Notes under the pieces: generated by a model | Databases searched by the model: none | What the model was told of the DNA's origin: nothing | Seen by the model: the letters and a program-made list of their open reading frames with translations, nothing else | Shown: positions 44,541 to 55,391 of the stretch, one piece after another | Numbering within the stretch: the stretch's first letter is position 1 | How the letters are laid out: each line of letters begins with the position of its first letter | Position numbers and translations under genes: made by a program | Assembly: GCF_030811835.1 (NCBI RefSeq) | Contig: NZ_JAUSRO010000002.1 | Location: forward strand, 124,001 to 188,000 | Length of the DNA stretch: 64,000 nucleotides | Source of the DNA: Variovorax ginsengisoli | GTDB lineage: Bacteria > Pseudomonadota > Gammaproteobacteria > Burkholderiales > Burkholderiaceae_C | Direction: 5' to 3'

Positions 44541-44628
44541 CCCCCAGTCTTCGCGCACTTCGTGTCGCTTCGCCAACCCCCTCGCCGGGGGCGACACCGG
44601 CGGCCCGGCGAAGCCGGTTCCGCGGTGT
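44541..44628. repeat. Dispersed intergenic repeat, copy 2
   Basis: 88 bp, matching 25007-25093 with four substitutions and one gap. In this copy GCTTCGCC and GGCGAAGC are exact complements and enclose a CCCCC/GGGGG hairpin, so the RNA would fold strongly between the first and second Nit1C genes. Confidence 0.75.
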
Positions 44629-44666
44629 CTCCTGTGAAGAGCGGGCGCTGTGGGGGAGTTGCTGAA

Positions 44667-45722
<1,056 letters not shown>

Positions 45723-46758
45723 CCCGTCGGCCGGCGCGGCCAGCCGCCGCGGCGGCGCCGGTCCGTCGGACCACAAGGCTGTCACCGTCGACGGCCACAC
45801 GATCATGGTGCCGGTGCACACGTCGACGGCTTGGAACTCGCCCTTCACGGCGCAGGCGCCGGACGCGACGGGCCACAGCACCATCACGCGCGGCACCATT
45901 CCCATCGCCAGCATCAGCTTTCCGAAGCAGCCGCGCTTCACGAAGATGCAGACCTTCGACGGCGTGCCGTATTCGCACATCGCCACGCTGCACGGCAGCG
46001 ACGTGCTGGCGACGACCGTGCTGCAGACCTGCATCCGCTACGAGAGCCGCCGGAAGACCTGCCAGTTCTGCGCGATCGGCCAGTCGCTCGCGGCCGGCCG
46101 CACCATCGCGCGCAAGACGCCCGAGCAACTGGCCGAAGTGGCGCGTGCCGCCGTGCTGCTCGACGGCGTGAAGCACATGGTGCTGACCACCGGCACGCCC
46201 AACGCCACCGATCGCGGCGCGCAGATCCTCTGCGAGAGTGCCTTCGCGATCAAGGCCGCGGTCGACATCCCCATCCAGGGCCAGTGCGAGCCGCCGGACG
46301 ACGACCAGTGGTTCCACCGCATGAAGGCGGCCGGCATCGACACGCTGGGCATGCACCTCGAGGTGGTGACGCCATCGGTGCGCGAGAAGATCATGCCGGG
46401 CAAGGCCAGCGTGCCGATCTCGCGCTACATGAGCGCTTTCGAGGCGGCCGTCGGCGTGTTCGGCCGCGGCCAGGTCAGCACCTACATTCTGGCGGGGCTG
46501 GGCGACACGCGCGAAGCCATCCTCGCCATCTGCGACCAGCTGCTGGCGCTGGGCGTGTACCCCTTCGTCGTGCCCTTCGTGCCGATCAGCGGTACGCCGC
46601 TGGAAGACCATCCGGCCCCGACGCCTGAGTTCATGAAGTCGATCCTCGAGCCGCTGGGCCAGCGCGTGGCCGCGGCCAACCTGCGCTCGAGCGACATCAA
46701 GGCGGGCTGCGGCAAGTGCGGCGCGTGCTCGTCGCTTTCCGTCTACGAAAGCTGAGCC

Positions 46759-47316
46759 ATGAGCTGCATCGATGACGTCGTCGATCCGGTCGTGCATTAC
46801 GCGCCGGTCGAGTTCCTGGTGCGGGAGGCCGCGCAGCAGTGGGAGCGTGATGAGGCGCACGCGTTGCGCCGCGCGGTGTTCTGCATCGAGCAGGGCCTCT
46901 TTGTCGGCGACGACCGCGATGCCATCGACGAGCGCGCCCAGCTGCTGGTCGCGATGTCCTGCATGGGTGGCATGCCCGACCAGGTGGTGGGCACCGTGCG
47001 CATCCACGAAGCCTCGCCCGGCGTGTGGTGGGGCTCGCGGCTGGCGGTGCACGCGGCCTTCCGCAGCCAGGGCCATCTGGGCGCAACGCTCATCCGGCTG
47101 GCCGTGACGCGCGCGCATGCGCAGGGCGCCCACACCTTCATGGCGCACGTGCAGGCGCAGAACGAGGCGCTGTTCCACAAGCTGCACTGGCGCACGACCG
47201 GCACGCTCGCCATCCACGGCCGCGCACACGTCGAGATGCAACCGGCCTTCGCGCACTACCCGCCGTGCCACGACCCGGTGAGCGGTTTCGTGTCGCGTGC
47301 ACGGAGCCGCGCATGA
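46759..47316 (+). CDS. MSMEG_0567-type GNAT acetyltransferase
   Basis: 185 aa. GNAT fold with RRAVFCIEQGLFVGDDRD at the N-terminus, VGTVRIHEASPGVWWGSRLAV and the acetyl-CoA loop FRSQGHLGATLIRLAV. Substrate unknown. It starts 3 nt after the radical SAM stop and its own stop overlaps the next ATG (ATGA). Confidence 0.9.
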   Translation: MSCIDDVVDPVVHYAPVEFLVREAAQQWERDEAHALRRAVFCIEQGLFVGDDRDAIDERAQLLVAMSCMGGMPDQVVGTVRIHEASPGVWWGSRLAVHAAFRSQGHLGATLIRLAVTRAHAQGAHTFMAHVQAQNEALFHKLHWRTTGTLAIHGRAHVEMQPAFAHYPPCHDPVSGFVSRARSRA

Positions 47317-48314
47317 CGCTCGCCGAACTCACAGCCGCCCTGCGCGACAGCCGTGGCTTCGCGCACAAGCGCGACATCAGCGACATCGTCACTGCGCTCG
47401 GCCATTCGCTGCCCGGCGGCGGCGCTGATCTGGCGCAGGCCGTGCCGGTCGGTGACGACTGCGCAGCCATCCCCGACGGCCATGGCGGCTACCTGCTCTT
47501 CGCGATCGAAGGCCTGGTGGAGGACTTCATCGAGCGCATGCCCTGGTTCGCCGGCTACTCCAGCGTGATGGTCAACGTGAGCGACATCTACGCCATGGGC
47601 GGCCGGCCGACCGCGGTGGTCGACGCGTTGTGGAGCGCCGGCATGCAGCCGGCCGACGAGATGCTCCAGGGCATGGCCGAGGCGTCGCGGAAGTACGGCG
47701 TGCCGATCGTCGGTGGCCACAGCAACAACCGCAGCGCGCGCCCGCAGTTGGCCGTGGCCATCCTGGGCCATGCGAAGAAGCTCTTGACCAGCTTCACCGC
47801 GCGGCCAGGCGACCTGCTGGTGATGGCGGTCGATTTGCGGGGCGCCTACCAGGAGCCCTTTCCATACTGGAATGCATCGACCGCCGCGCCCGGCGCGCGC
47901 CTGCGTGCCGACCTCGAGGTGCTGCCCACGCTGGCCGAGGCCGGCCTGTGCGACGCGGCCAAGGACATCAGCATGGCCGGTGCCATCGGCACGGCGCTGA
48001 TGCTGCTCGAATGCTCGAAGGCGGGCGCGACCATCGACGTCGATGCCATCCCGCGGCCGGCGGGCGTGCCGCTGCTGCGCTGGCTCACGTCCTTCCCCAG
48101 CTTCGGCTTCGTGCTGAGCGTGCGGCCCGAGGCACTGGGCGACGTGCTCACCCGTTTCTCGGCGCGCGACATCGCCTGCAACGTGGTCGGCCAGGTCGAC
48201 GACAGCCGCACCCTGATGCTGCGCCAGGGCGACGGTCGGCAGCTGCTGTGGGACCTGAACACCGACGCGTTCATCTGCGAGGCTATCGAGGACGGCGAGG
48301 TCCACCATGCATGA
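47313..48314 (+). CDS. Sll0787-family AIR-synthase-like protein
   Basis: 333 aa PurM/ThiL-superfamily ATP-using enzyme. VGDDCAAI, VMVNVSDIYAMGGRPTAVVDAL and GGHSNNRSA match the AIR synthase nucleotide site; KDISMAGAIGTALMLLECS is the second-domain motif. Role in the Nit1C pathway unknown; phosphorylation of an intermediate is inferred. Overlaps both neighbours by 4-8 nt. Confidence 0.9.
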   Translation: MTLAELTAALRDSRGFAHKRDISDIVTALGHSLPGGGADLAQAVPVGDDCAAIPDGHGGYLLFAIEGLVEDFIERMPWFAGYSSVMVNVSDIYAMGGRPTAVVDALWSAGMQPADEMLQGMAEASRKYGVPIVGGHSNNRSARPQLAVAILGHAKKLLTSFTARPGDLLVMAVDLRGAYQEPFPYWNASTAAPGARLRADLEVLPTLAEAGLCDAAKDISMAGAIGTALMLLECSKAGATIDVDAIPRPAGVPLLRWLTSFPSFGFVLSVRPEALGDVLTRFSARDIACNVVGQVDDSRTLMLRQGDGRQLLWDLNTDAFICEAIEDGEVHHA

Positions 48315-49521
48315 AGCCATGGCTTCGCGGCCGCTGAAGATCGGCCTGCTCACCCACTCCGTCAACCCGCGCGGCGGCGTGGTGCACACGCTCGAACTCG
48401 CGCACGCGCTGCACGACGCGGGCCACGACGTGACGGTGATGGCACCCGCATCGGCTGGCCAGCAGTTCTTCCGCCCGGTGCGCTGCGCCACGCGCCTGAT
48501 CCCCGTCGGCCCCACGCCGCGCGACATGGTCGAGATGGTCGGCACGCGCATCGATGCGTTCACGACGTCACTCACTGAACTGTTGCAGGCCACCCGCTTC
48601 GACTTGCTGCACACGCACGACCCCATCGGTGGCAATGCGCTCGCCAACCTGCAGGAGCGTGGCCTGATCGACGGTTTCGTGCGCACGGTGCACCACCTGG
48701 AGGTGTTCGCCGACGTGCAGCTCATGCGCTGGCAAGCGCGCGGCTTCCGGGCCGCGCGGCAGGTGTTCTGCGTGAGCCGGCTGTGGCAGCACCTGCTGGC
48801 GACGAAACATGGCGTGCGGGCTGCGGAGGTGCGCAATGGCCTACAGCGCGGGCGTTTCAGCCCCGAGCGCCAGCCCGGCGACGCGTTGCTGGTGCAGCGC
48901 CTGGGCGTGCGCACTGGTGCACCCGTAGTGCTGGCGCTGGGCGGCGTAGAAGAACGCAAGAACACGCTGCGCCTGCTGCAGGCCTTCGTGCTGCTGCGCG
49001 CGTCGCACCCCGACACGCAGCTCGTCATCGCCGGCGGCGCCAGCCTGCTCGACCATGCGCAGTACGGGCGCGACTTCGCAGCGCTCGCCCAGGCCAGCGA
49101 TCTACCCATCGGCCCCGGCGGCGCCATCGTGCTCACCGGCGCGCTGCCCGACGACGACATCCCTGCGCTCTATCGCCTGGCCGATGTGGTCGCGATGCCG
49201 TCGCTCAACGAAGGCTTCGGGCTGGTCACGCTCGAAGCGCTGGCCAGCGGCGTGCCGATCGTCGTCTCGCGCATCGCGCCCTTCACCGAGTACCTGCGCG
49301 ACGCTGACTGCCACTGGGCCGATCCGTTGAAGTCAGCCTCGATCGCCCAAGCGCTGCAAGCCGCGCTGGCATCGCGTTCGCCCGCGCGCATCGCCGCGAG
49401 CGCCGCGCGCCTCGGCGAGACCTTCAGCTGGACCGCGAGTGCGGACCGCCATGTACAGCTCTACCGCGAGGGCCTGTCGCAAGGCGCCACCGCGGCCGTT
49501 GCACGAACCCACCTGCGTTGA
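48307..49521 (+). CDS. MSMEG_0565-family glycosyltransferase
   Basis: 404 aa GT4/GT-B fold protein. N-terminal LLTHSVNPRGGVVHTLELAHAL and LLHTHDPIGGNAL; the C-terminal nucleotide-sugar site is VVAMPSLNEGFGLVTLEALASGVPIV with the ExxxxxxxE motif. It presumably adds a sugar to the cluster product. The ATG overlaps the preceding gene by 8 nt. Confidence 0.9.
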   Translation: MHEAMASRPLKIGLLTHSVNPRGGVVHTLELAHALHDAGHDVTVMAPASAGQQFFRPVRCATRLIPVGPTPRDMVEMVGTRIDAFTTSLTELLQATRFDLLHTHDPIGGNALANLQERGLIDGFVRTVHHLEVFADVQLMRWQARGFRAARQVFCVSRLWQHLLATKHGVRAAEVRNGLQRGRFSPERQPGDALLVQRLGVRTGAPVVLALGGVEERKNTLRLLQAFVLLRASHPDTQLVIAGGASLLDHAQYGRDFAALAQASDLPIGPGGAIVLTGALPDDDIPALYRLADVVAMPSLNEGFGLVTLEALASGVPIVVSRIAPFTEYLRDADCHWADPLKSASIAQALQAALASRSPARIAASAARLGETFSWTASADRHVQLYREGLSQGATAAVARTHLR

Positions 49522-49531
49522 GGACCCTCCC

Positions 49532-49816
49532 ATGCCCGTCATGCATTTCCACGTCCGCTGGCCTGACCAGAGCGAGACCCGTTGCTATTCGCCGTCGCTC
49601 GTCGTGCAGGACTTCCTGACACCCGGCCAAGCCTATCTGCTGCCCGACTTCCTGGGCCGCACGCGCGAGGCGCTGGGCATCGCCTCGGAGCGGGTGCGCG
49701 CCAAGTTCGGCTTCGCCTGCTCGCAGGCGATGGACCAGCTCGCGGAGATCGAGCAGATCGCGCAGCGCTTCCACCAACAACCGCAGGCGCAGGTCACCGT
49801 CCTGCGCTTCGACTGA
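49532..49816 (+). CDS. MSMEG_0570-family small protein
   Basis: 94 aa. It begins MHFHVRWPDQSETRCYSPSLVV and has FLTPGQAYLLPDFLGRTREAL, diagnostic for the family that accompanies Nit1C. Compact alpha/beta protein without signal or membrane segment. GAGGA precedes the ATG, 10 nt after the glycosyltransferase stop. Confidence 0.9.
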   Translation: MPVMHFHVRWPDQSETRCYSPSLVVQDFLTPGQAYLLPDFLGRTREALGIASERVRAKFGFACSQAMDQLAEIEQIAQRFHQQPQAQVTVLRFD

Positions 49817-49835
49817 CCCCACCGAGGACTTTCAC

Positions 49836-51152
49836 ATGACCCCCAAGACCACCCACTACAGCGTCGTCATCGTCGGCGGCGGCCAGTCCGGCCTGTCGCT
49901 GAGCCACTGTCTGCAGCAGCGCGGCATCGACCACCTCGTGATCGAGAAGCGCACGCTGGTGCATTCGTGGCGCAGCCAGCGCTGGGATTCGTTCTGCCTC
50001 GTCACGCCCAACTGGCAGTGCAACCTGCCGGGCTGGTCGTACAGCGGCAGCGATCCGCACGGCTTCATGGTGAAGGACGAGATCAACGCCTGGCTGGCCG
50101 GCTTCGTCGAGCAAGTGCAGGCGCCGGCGCTCGAGGGCGTGACGGTCGAGAAAGTGTCGAAGGCTGGCGAAGCGGACTGCTACACGATCGACACCAGCGC
50201 CGGCCGCTTCACCGCCGACCAGGTGGTGGTGGCCTCGGGCGGCTACCACAAGCCCGTGGTGCCACGGATGGCCGAGAAGCTGCCGGCCTCAATCGTGCAG
50301 TACCACTCCGCGCAGTACCGCAACCCGGCGCAATTGCCCGAGGGCGCGGTGCTGGTGGTGGGCTGCGGCCAGTCGGGCGCGCAGATTGCCGAAGACCTGC
50401 ACCTGGCCGGGCGCAAGGTCTACCTGGCCACTGGCAACGCGCCGCGCTGCGCGCGCTTCTACCGCGGCAAGGACGTGGTCGACTGGCTGGCCGACATGAA
50501 CTACTACGACATGCCGGTGACGCAGCACCCGCTGCGCGAAGGCGTGCGCGACAACACCAACCACTACGTGACCGGCCGCGACGGCGGCCGCGACATCGAC
50601 CTGCGCCGCTTCGCGCTCGAAGGCATGGAACTCTACGGCCTGATGACCGGGCTCGACGGTGACACGCTGCAGTTCCAGCCCAACCTGCGCGCGAACCTCG
50701 ACCATGCCGACCAGATCTTCAACGGCATCAACGCGTCGATCGACAAGTTCATCGCCGCCAACGGCATCGAGGCGCCGGGCGGCAGCGTCTACGAGCCGGT
50801 ATGGGCACCGAAGGAAGAGCGCACCACCCTGAGCCTGCGCGAATCGGGCATCACCAGCGTGGTGTGGTGCATCGGCTTCCTGCCGGACTTTGCCTGGGTC
50901 GAGGCCCCGGTGTTCAACGGCCGCGGCGAGCCGGTGCACCTGCGCGGAGTGACCGGTGTCGAAGGGCTCTACTTCCTGGGTCTGCCATGGCTGCACACGT
51001 GGGGATCAGGGCGTTTCTCGGGTGTCGCGCGGGACGCGGTGTACCTGGCCGAGCGGATCGAGACGGTGAAACTGGCGCGCAGCGCCAGCGCTCAAAGTGT
51101 GCCTTGCGTCAGCGAGCGAAGCAGGGAGCCCGCCTCGTCTTCGAGCGCCTGA
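49836..51152 (+). CDS. MSMEG_0569-family flavin-dependent oxidoreductase
   Basis: 438 aa flavin monooxygenase-like protein. FAD motif VVIVGGGQSGLSL near residue 10; FMO-type block WRSQRWDSFCLVTPNWQCNLPG; NADPH motif VLVVGCGQSGAQIAED; C-terminal LPWLHTWGSGRFSGVARDA. Last gene of the Nit1C cluster. The final 20 residues are Ser-rich and overlap the opposite-strand gene at 51092-51346, so the true functional C-terminus is probably shorter. Confidence 0.92.
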   Translation: MTPKTTHYSVVIVGGGQSGLSLSHCLQQRGIDHLVIEKRTLVHSWRSQRWDSFCLVTPNWQCNLPGWSYSGSDPHGFMVKDEINAWLAGFVEQVQAPALEGVTVEKVSKAGEADCYTIDTSAGRFTADQVVVASGGYHKPVVPRMAEKLPASIVQYHSAQYRNPAQLPEGAVLVVGCGQSGAQIAEDLHLAGRKVYLATGNAPRCARFYRGKDVVDWLADMNYYDMPVTQHPLREGVRDNTNHYVTGRDGGRDIDLRRFALEGMELYGLMTGLDGDTLQFQPNLRANLDHADQIFNGINASIDKFIAANGIEAPGGSVYEPVWAPKEERTTLSLRESGITSVVWCIGFLPDFAWVEAPVFNGRGEPVHLRGVTGVEGLYFLGLPWLHTWGSGRFSGVARDAVYLAERIETVKLARSASAQSVPCVSERSREPASSSSA

Positions 51153-51346
51153 AGCCATTCGTCGGCGAGCGGGGAACTGATCGCGTTGCCGCGCACCGTC
51201 TCCACGTTGAGCGGGTACGCCCGTTCGAACTCGGCCCGTGCGTCGGGCGGCAGGCATCGAAGCAGGGTGAGAAAGGCGATGCGCATGGCCTGGTGCTTGC
51301 CCGCGGCCATGTTCAACCGCGCCATCGTCTTGTCGTTTGTGCTCAT
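51092..51346 (-). CDS. Hypothetical protein
   Basis: 84 aa, not recognised. It is predicted mostly helical: QAMRIAFLTLLRCLPPDARAEFERAYPLNVETV and DEWLQALEDEAGSLLRSL read like a genuine folded protein rather than a shadow frame. No clear ribosome site at ATG 51346; ATG 51325 (MARLNM) is an alternative. The 3' end overlaps the oxidoreductase gene by 61 bp on the opposite strand. Confidence 0.5.
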   Translation of the reverse strand: MSTNDKTMARLNMAAGKHQAMRIAFLTLLRCLPPDARAEFERAYPLNVETVRGNAISSPLADEWLQALEDEAGSLLRSLTQGTL

Positions 51347-51516
51347 GACTGTGTTTGTAGGCGCCTTGCGGTCGGGGTGTGTGGCGTGCTTGCAAAATCG
51401 GGTCGAGCCGCAGGACGGCAAGGCGAGGAGGGTGCGCCTTCGCGTCTGGCTGAAGGCCAGCCAAAGGTCGTGCGTGGTCGCTCCCGATCCTCTGCAGGGG
51501 TCGCCACAATACGTGC

Positions 51517-52176
51517 ATGCACCTGCTGTTGATCGAAGACGACATGGATCTGGGCCGCGCGCTGCAGTCGGCGCTGAAGGTGGAGGCGCTGTCCAGCGAG
51601 TGGTTGCGGCGCGCAGCGGATGCACCGGTGCGGCTCGATGCCGAAGCCTTTGACTGCGTGCTGCTCGACCTGGGCCTGCCCGATGCAAGCGGGTTCGACC
51701 TGCTGGCGCGCTGGCGCGGCCAGGGCTGCCTGACCCCGATCATCGTGGTCACCGCGCGTGGCGCGGTGGAAGACCGCCTGGCCGGGCTCAACGGCGGTGC
51801 CGACGACTTCGTCGTCAAGCCCTTCGAGACGCTGGAGCTCATCGCCCGCATTCACGCGGTTGCGCGCCGGGCCGCGCGGCAGGCCAGTGAGCGCTGGGTC
51901 ATCGGCGACCTCGTGATCGAGCCGCGGCGTCATGGTGTGCGTCGTGACGGGCAACCCGTGGCGTTGTCGCCGCGCGAATTTCAGATACTGCTCGAACTCG
52001 CTCGTGACCCGGGTGCAGTCATTCCCAAACACCTGCTGGCGCAGCGCATGACCCCGTTGGGCAACGCACTCGATGCCAGCGCGCTCGAAGTCCACGTGTC
52101 CAACCTGCGACGCAAGATCGGCGCCGATTGCATCCGCACCGTGCGGGGTGTCGGTTACCTGCTGGTGGCGCCATGA
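51517..52176 (+). CDS. OmpR-family response regulator
   Basis: 219 aa. The receiver domain has the acidic pair IEDDMD, phospho-acceptor D51 in VLLDLGLPD, and the conserved Lys in VVKPF. The C-terminal winged helix (about 125-219) contains LSPREFQILLELARDPG and SALEVHVSNLRRKIG. It acts with the downstream histidine kinase; target genes unknown but the adjoining beta-lactamase-like gene is a candidate. Confidence 0.94.
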   Translation: MHLLLIEDDMDLGRALQSALKVEALSSEWLRRAADAPVRLDAEAFDCVLLDLGLPDASGFDLLARWRGQGCLTPIIVVTARGAVEDRLAGLNGGADDFVVKPFETLELIARIHAVARRAARQASERWVIGDLVIEPRRHGVRRDGQPVALSPREFQILLELARDPGAVIPKHLLAQRMTPLGNALDASALEVHVSNLRRKIGADCIRTVRGVGYLLVAP

Positions 52177-53618
52177 ATGGCGCGGCCTTGTCTTCGCGGC
52201 CCTCGCGCTCTTTGCCAACCCTGCTGCACGCGTTGCGCGCTCGTGTGGATGAGCCCACCCTGCAGCGACGGGGCGTGGCCTCGGTGCTCATTGCCTTCCT
52301 GGTCATCTGGTTCGTCCTGCTGGGCTACGTGTATATGCAGTCGCGACGCATCGATACCAGTGCACCAGGGCTCGATCAGTTCAGCGATGCGCTCGGCGAC
52401 GCGCTGGCACCTGTTGCTGACGTGGCGCAAGCGCAGGCTGTGATGGCAGCCACGAGCCAGTGGCTCAACGTGCGGCGCCAGGCCGAGGGCCGCCTGCCCG
52501 GCCTGAGGCTGTACGAGTTGCTGGATTCGCAGGGCCGTCGCGTGTGGGCATCGCCGCCGCTGCGTGGCATCGTGCTGCCCAGCGCATTCCCGAGCCTCAC
52601 GCCGCTGGAGGTGGGCGGTATCGCGCACAACGTGTACGAATCGCGTTCGGCCCGGTGGACGCTGCGCGTCATCGAGCCCCTGCGTACCGATGCCGCCTTC
52701 TTGGCCTACAACGGCCGTTGGCTGATGCCATACCTCATGCTGGCGCTGCCGATCATCCTGGGGGGCGTGTGGCTGTCGGTGCGCAACGGCCTCATGCCGC
52801 TGCAGCAACTGGCCCGCAGCATCGCCGAGCGCGCGCCGGGCGACCTCAGCCCGCTCGCCTTGCAGGTGCGGCACCGCGAGCTCAGGCCGCTGTCCGAGGC
52901 GCTCGACCACCTGTTCGCACGACTCAAGCACACAGTCGAGAGCGAACGCTTCTTCGTTCAGGATGCCGCCCACGAGATCCGCACGCCACTGGCCGTGATC
53001 ACCGCGCAGGCGCATGTGCTCGCGCATGCCGACGGCCTGCAGGTGCGTGAAGAAGCCCTGCAGCACCTCAACCATGCCGTCTCGCGCGCGTCGCACCTGG
53101 CGCAACAGTTGTTGTTGCTGGCCTCGCTGGACGAAGGCCGGCGGCCTCCGCCGCAGCGCAGCAATGTCACGCAAGCGCTGCGCCAATGGCTCGCCCCGAT
53201 GGCGACAGTCGCCATGGCGCGCGGCATCGAGCTCGAACTGGACGCTCCCGACGCGCTGATGGCCGCGGTCGACGAGGCCGCGCTCGCTTCCATCGTCGAC
53301 AACCTGGTCGACAACGCGGTGCGCTACGGCCGACCCGATGGCCGCATCGTCGTGCATCTGCTCGACGAAGGTGAACGCCTCACGCTGCTGGTGCGTGACG
53401 ACGGCCCCGGTATCGCCGCGGCCGATCGCGAACGCGCGTTCCAGCGCTTCTGGCGCGGCAGCGGTCACATCGACGTGGCAGGCTCGGGCCTCGGCCTGGC
53501 GATCGTGCGGCAGGCCGCGCAGGGCATGGGCGGCAATGCGACGCTCACGGCGGGCCTGGAGGGCCGCGGCGTCGGCTTTCGGATCAGCGTGCCGAATGCG
53601 GATTTTCGCGCTGGCTGA
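52173..53618 (+). CDS. Sensor histidine kinase
   Basis: 481 aa inner-membrane kinase. TM1 about 35-55, TM2 about 182-203, periplasmic sensor between them of about 125 residues. H-box FFVQDAAHEIRTPLAV with H267, N-box SIVDNLVDNAVRYGR, G boxes VRDDGPGIAAAD and GSGLGLAIV. The periplasmic part resembles the QseC/TctE N-terminal sensor class. ATGA overlap with the regulator gene. Confidence 0.93.
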   Translation: MNGAALSSRPSRSLPTLLHALRARVDEPTLQRRGVASVLIAFLVIWFVLLGYVYMQSRRIDTSAPGLDQFSDALGDALAPVADVAQAQAVMAATSQWLNVRRQAEGRLPGLRLYELLDSQGRRVWASPPLRGIVLPSAFPSLTPLEVGGIAHNVYESRSARWTLRVIEPLRTDAAFLAYNGRWLMPYLMLALPIILGGVWLSVRNGLMPLQQLARSIAERAPGDLSPLALQVRHRELRPLSEALDHLFARLKHTVESERFFVQDAAHEIRTPLAVITAQAHVLAHADGLQVREEALQHLNHAVSRASHLAQQLLLLASLDEGRRPPPQRSNVTQALRQWLAPMATVAMARGIELELDAPDALMAAVDEAALASIVDNLVDNAVRYGRPDGRIVVHLLDEGERLTLLVRDDGPGIAAADRERAFQRFWRGSGHIDVAGSGLGLAIVRQAAQGMGGNATLTAGLEGRGVGFRISVPNADFRAG

Positions 53619-53651
53619 CAGAGCAAGAATCAAGAACGAGGAGCGAGCCCC

Positions 53652-55337
53652 ATGAGCAAGATTGGCAACGTCGGCGCGCTGTGGTGTCGCGCCCTGCTCG
53701 GGCTGGCGGGCCTGCTGGCCTTCGGCTACGCGGTTGCTCAACCGCCGAGCTTCGCGACCGACCCGGCGGTGCTGGCGCGCATGGCGCTGCGGGACGAACG
53801 CGGCTCGGTGTCGGTCGGCCTGTGGCACGCAGGAAAGGCACGCTTCGCATTCCTGCAAAACGGAGGACAGGGTGCGGCGAGCGGGTCGTCGCCGTCGGTC
53901 GATGCGGCCTCGCAGCCGCTCTACGAGATCGGGTCGATCACCAAGGTCTTCACCGGCCTGCTGCTCGCGCAGAGCGTGGAGCGCGGCGATCTTGCGCTGG
54001 AAGACAACCTCGGCATGCTGCTTCAGGACAAAGCCACGCTCTCACCCGAGGTTGCCGCGATCACGCTGCGCCAGCTCGTCACGCACAGCGCCTGCCTGCC
54101 GTGGGACCCGCCGGATTTCGAAGGCTATGCCTCGGGCGACCCTTTTTCCAGGTTCAGCCGGCGGCGCCTGCTGGCGGCGCTGTCCAACCAGCCATTGGCC
54201 AGCGCGCCGCCGTGTGCTGCGGCCTACAGCAACTTCGGCCTTGGCGTGGTCGGCCTGGTGCTGTCCGAGCGCTATGGCAAACCGTGGCAGCAACTGGTGC
54301 GCGAGAACATCACCGGCCCGCTCGGCATGCAGGACACGGTGCAGGACCTGGGTGACAAGGCCGTTCGCATGGCGCCGGCCTTCAATCACCGGGTCACCGC
54401 GCCGTTGTGGGATTTCGATGCGCTGGCGGCGGCCGGCGCGCTGCGCTCCACCCCGTCAGACCTGCTGGTCTTCAGCCGCGCACTGATGGCGGGGCGCAGC
54501 GGCCCCCTCGGCCCGGCCGTCGAACGCCTGCTCACGCCGCTGGGACGCTACCGCGAAAGCGAGATCGGCTATGCGGTGATGATGCGCGGCCCACCGGAGA
54601 AGCGGACCTACTTCCACTTCGGCGTGACCGCAGGATTTCGCACGCTGTGGATGATCGCGCCCGATACGCAGGAGGCGGCGGTCGTGCTCGCCAGCAGCGC
54701 GCATGCGCAGCCGGGTCGCGTCTTCGTCGGCCTCGCGGCCAGCCGCTATCCCGTGGCGTTGGAGTCGGCCGCGATCGATGCCGCGCCTTTGGCCGCCTAT
54801 GCGGGCGTCTACCAGATCGACCGCAGCACGTCGTTCACCTTCGTGCCCCAGGACGGCAAGCTCTACCGGCGCATCACCGGTGGCGGCTACCGGGCGCTGC
54901 AGTTTGCGGGCAACGATACCTTCTTCGACGGCGACGTGGGCGCTGTGTACGTCTTCAGCCGCGAGAACGGTGCGTTGGCCCGTGTGGACTTCACCCAGGG
55001 CGGGGGACGCATTCGGGCCACGCGTACCGACAAGGCGGCGCCCACCGTGGCAGTGGTGGCGGCGGACCGGGAGGCCGACTACGTGGGGCACTATCACCTG
55101 GGCCGCACCCTGCGACGCAACCTGGACTTCGACGTGACGTCGGAAGCCGGCCAGCTGGGTGTGCGCTCGGCCAATTGGGAGCGCCGGCCGGTATTTCCGA
55201 TGGCGGACCGGCCGGACCGCTTCGTTTACGAGAATGCGCGCATTCAGCTGCAGTTCGAGCGCGACGCCAGCGGCAAGGTGGTTGCGCTGGTTCTGCACGA
55301 AGGAGGAGAGTTCCGCATGCCGCGGGTGGGGGAGTGA
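53652..55337 (+). CDS. Class C beta-lactamase-like serine hydrolase
   Basis: 561 aa exported hydrolase. Signal peptide of about 29 residues (LLGLAGLLAFGYAVAQ). Catalytic SITK (S95, K98), second motif YSN (AAAYSNFGLG), and HFG in TYFHFGVTAGF in place of KTG. An additional C-terminal beta domain of about 170 residues follows (AYAGVYQIDRSTSF, DYVGHYHLGRT), as in esterase EstB-like and D-peptidase relatives. True beta-lactam hydrolysis is uncertain. It lies 33 bp after the kinase gene and may share its transcript. Confidence 0.88.
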   Translation: MSKIGNVGALWCRALLGLAGLLAFGYAVAQPPSFATDPAVLARMALRDERGSVSVGLWHAGKARFAFLQNGGQGAASGSSPSVDAASQPLYEIGSITKVFTGLLLAQSVERGDLALEDNLGMLLQDKATLSPEVAAITLRQLVTHSACLPWDPPDFEGYASGDPFSRFSRRRLLAALSNQPLASAPPCAAAYSNFGLGVVGLVLSERYGKPWQQLVRENITGPLGMQDTVQDLGDKAVRMAPAFNHRVTAPLWDFDALAAAGALRSTPSDLLVFSRALMAGRSGPLGPAVERLLTPLGRYRESEIGYAVMMRGPPEKRTYFHFGVTAGFRTLWMIAPDTQEAAVVLASSAHAQPGRVFVGLAASRYPVALESAAIDAAPLAAYAGVYQIDRSTSFTFVPQDGKLYRRITGGGYRALQFAGNDTFFDGDVGAVYVFSRENGALARVDFTQGGGRIRATRTDKAAPTVAVVAADREADYVGHYHLGRTLRRNLDFDVTSEAGQLGVRSANWERRPVFPMADRPDRFVYENARIQLQFERDASGKVVALVLHEGGEFRMPRVGE

Positions 55338-55391
55338 GGCCCGCAGGCGAAAGCCGATGGGCGCTCCGACAGGAATCGAGATTCCCGTCGT

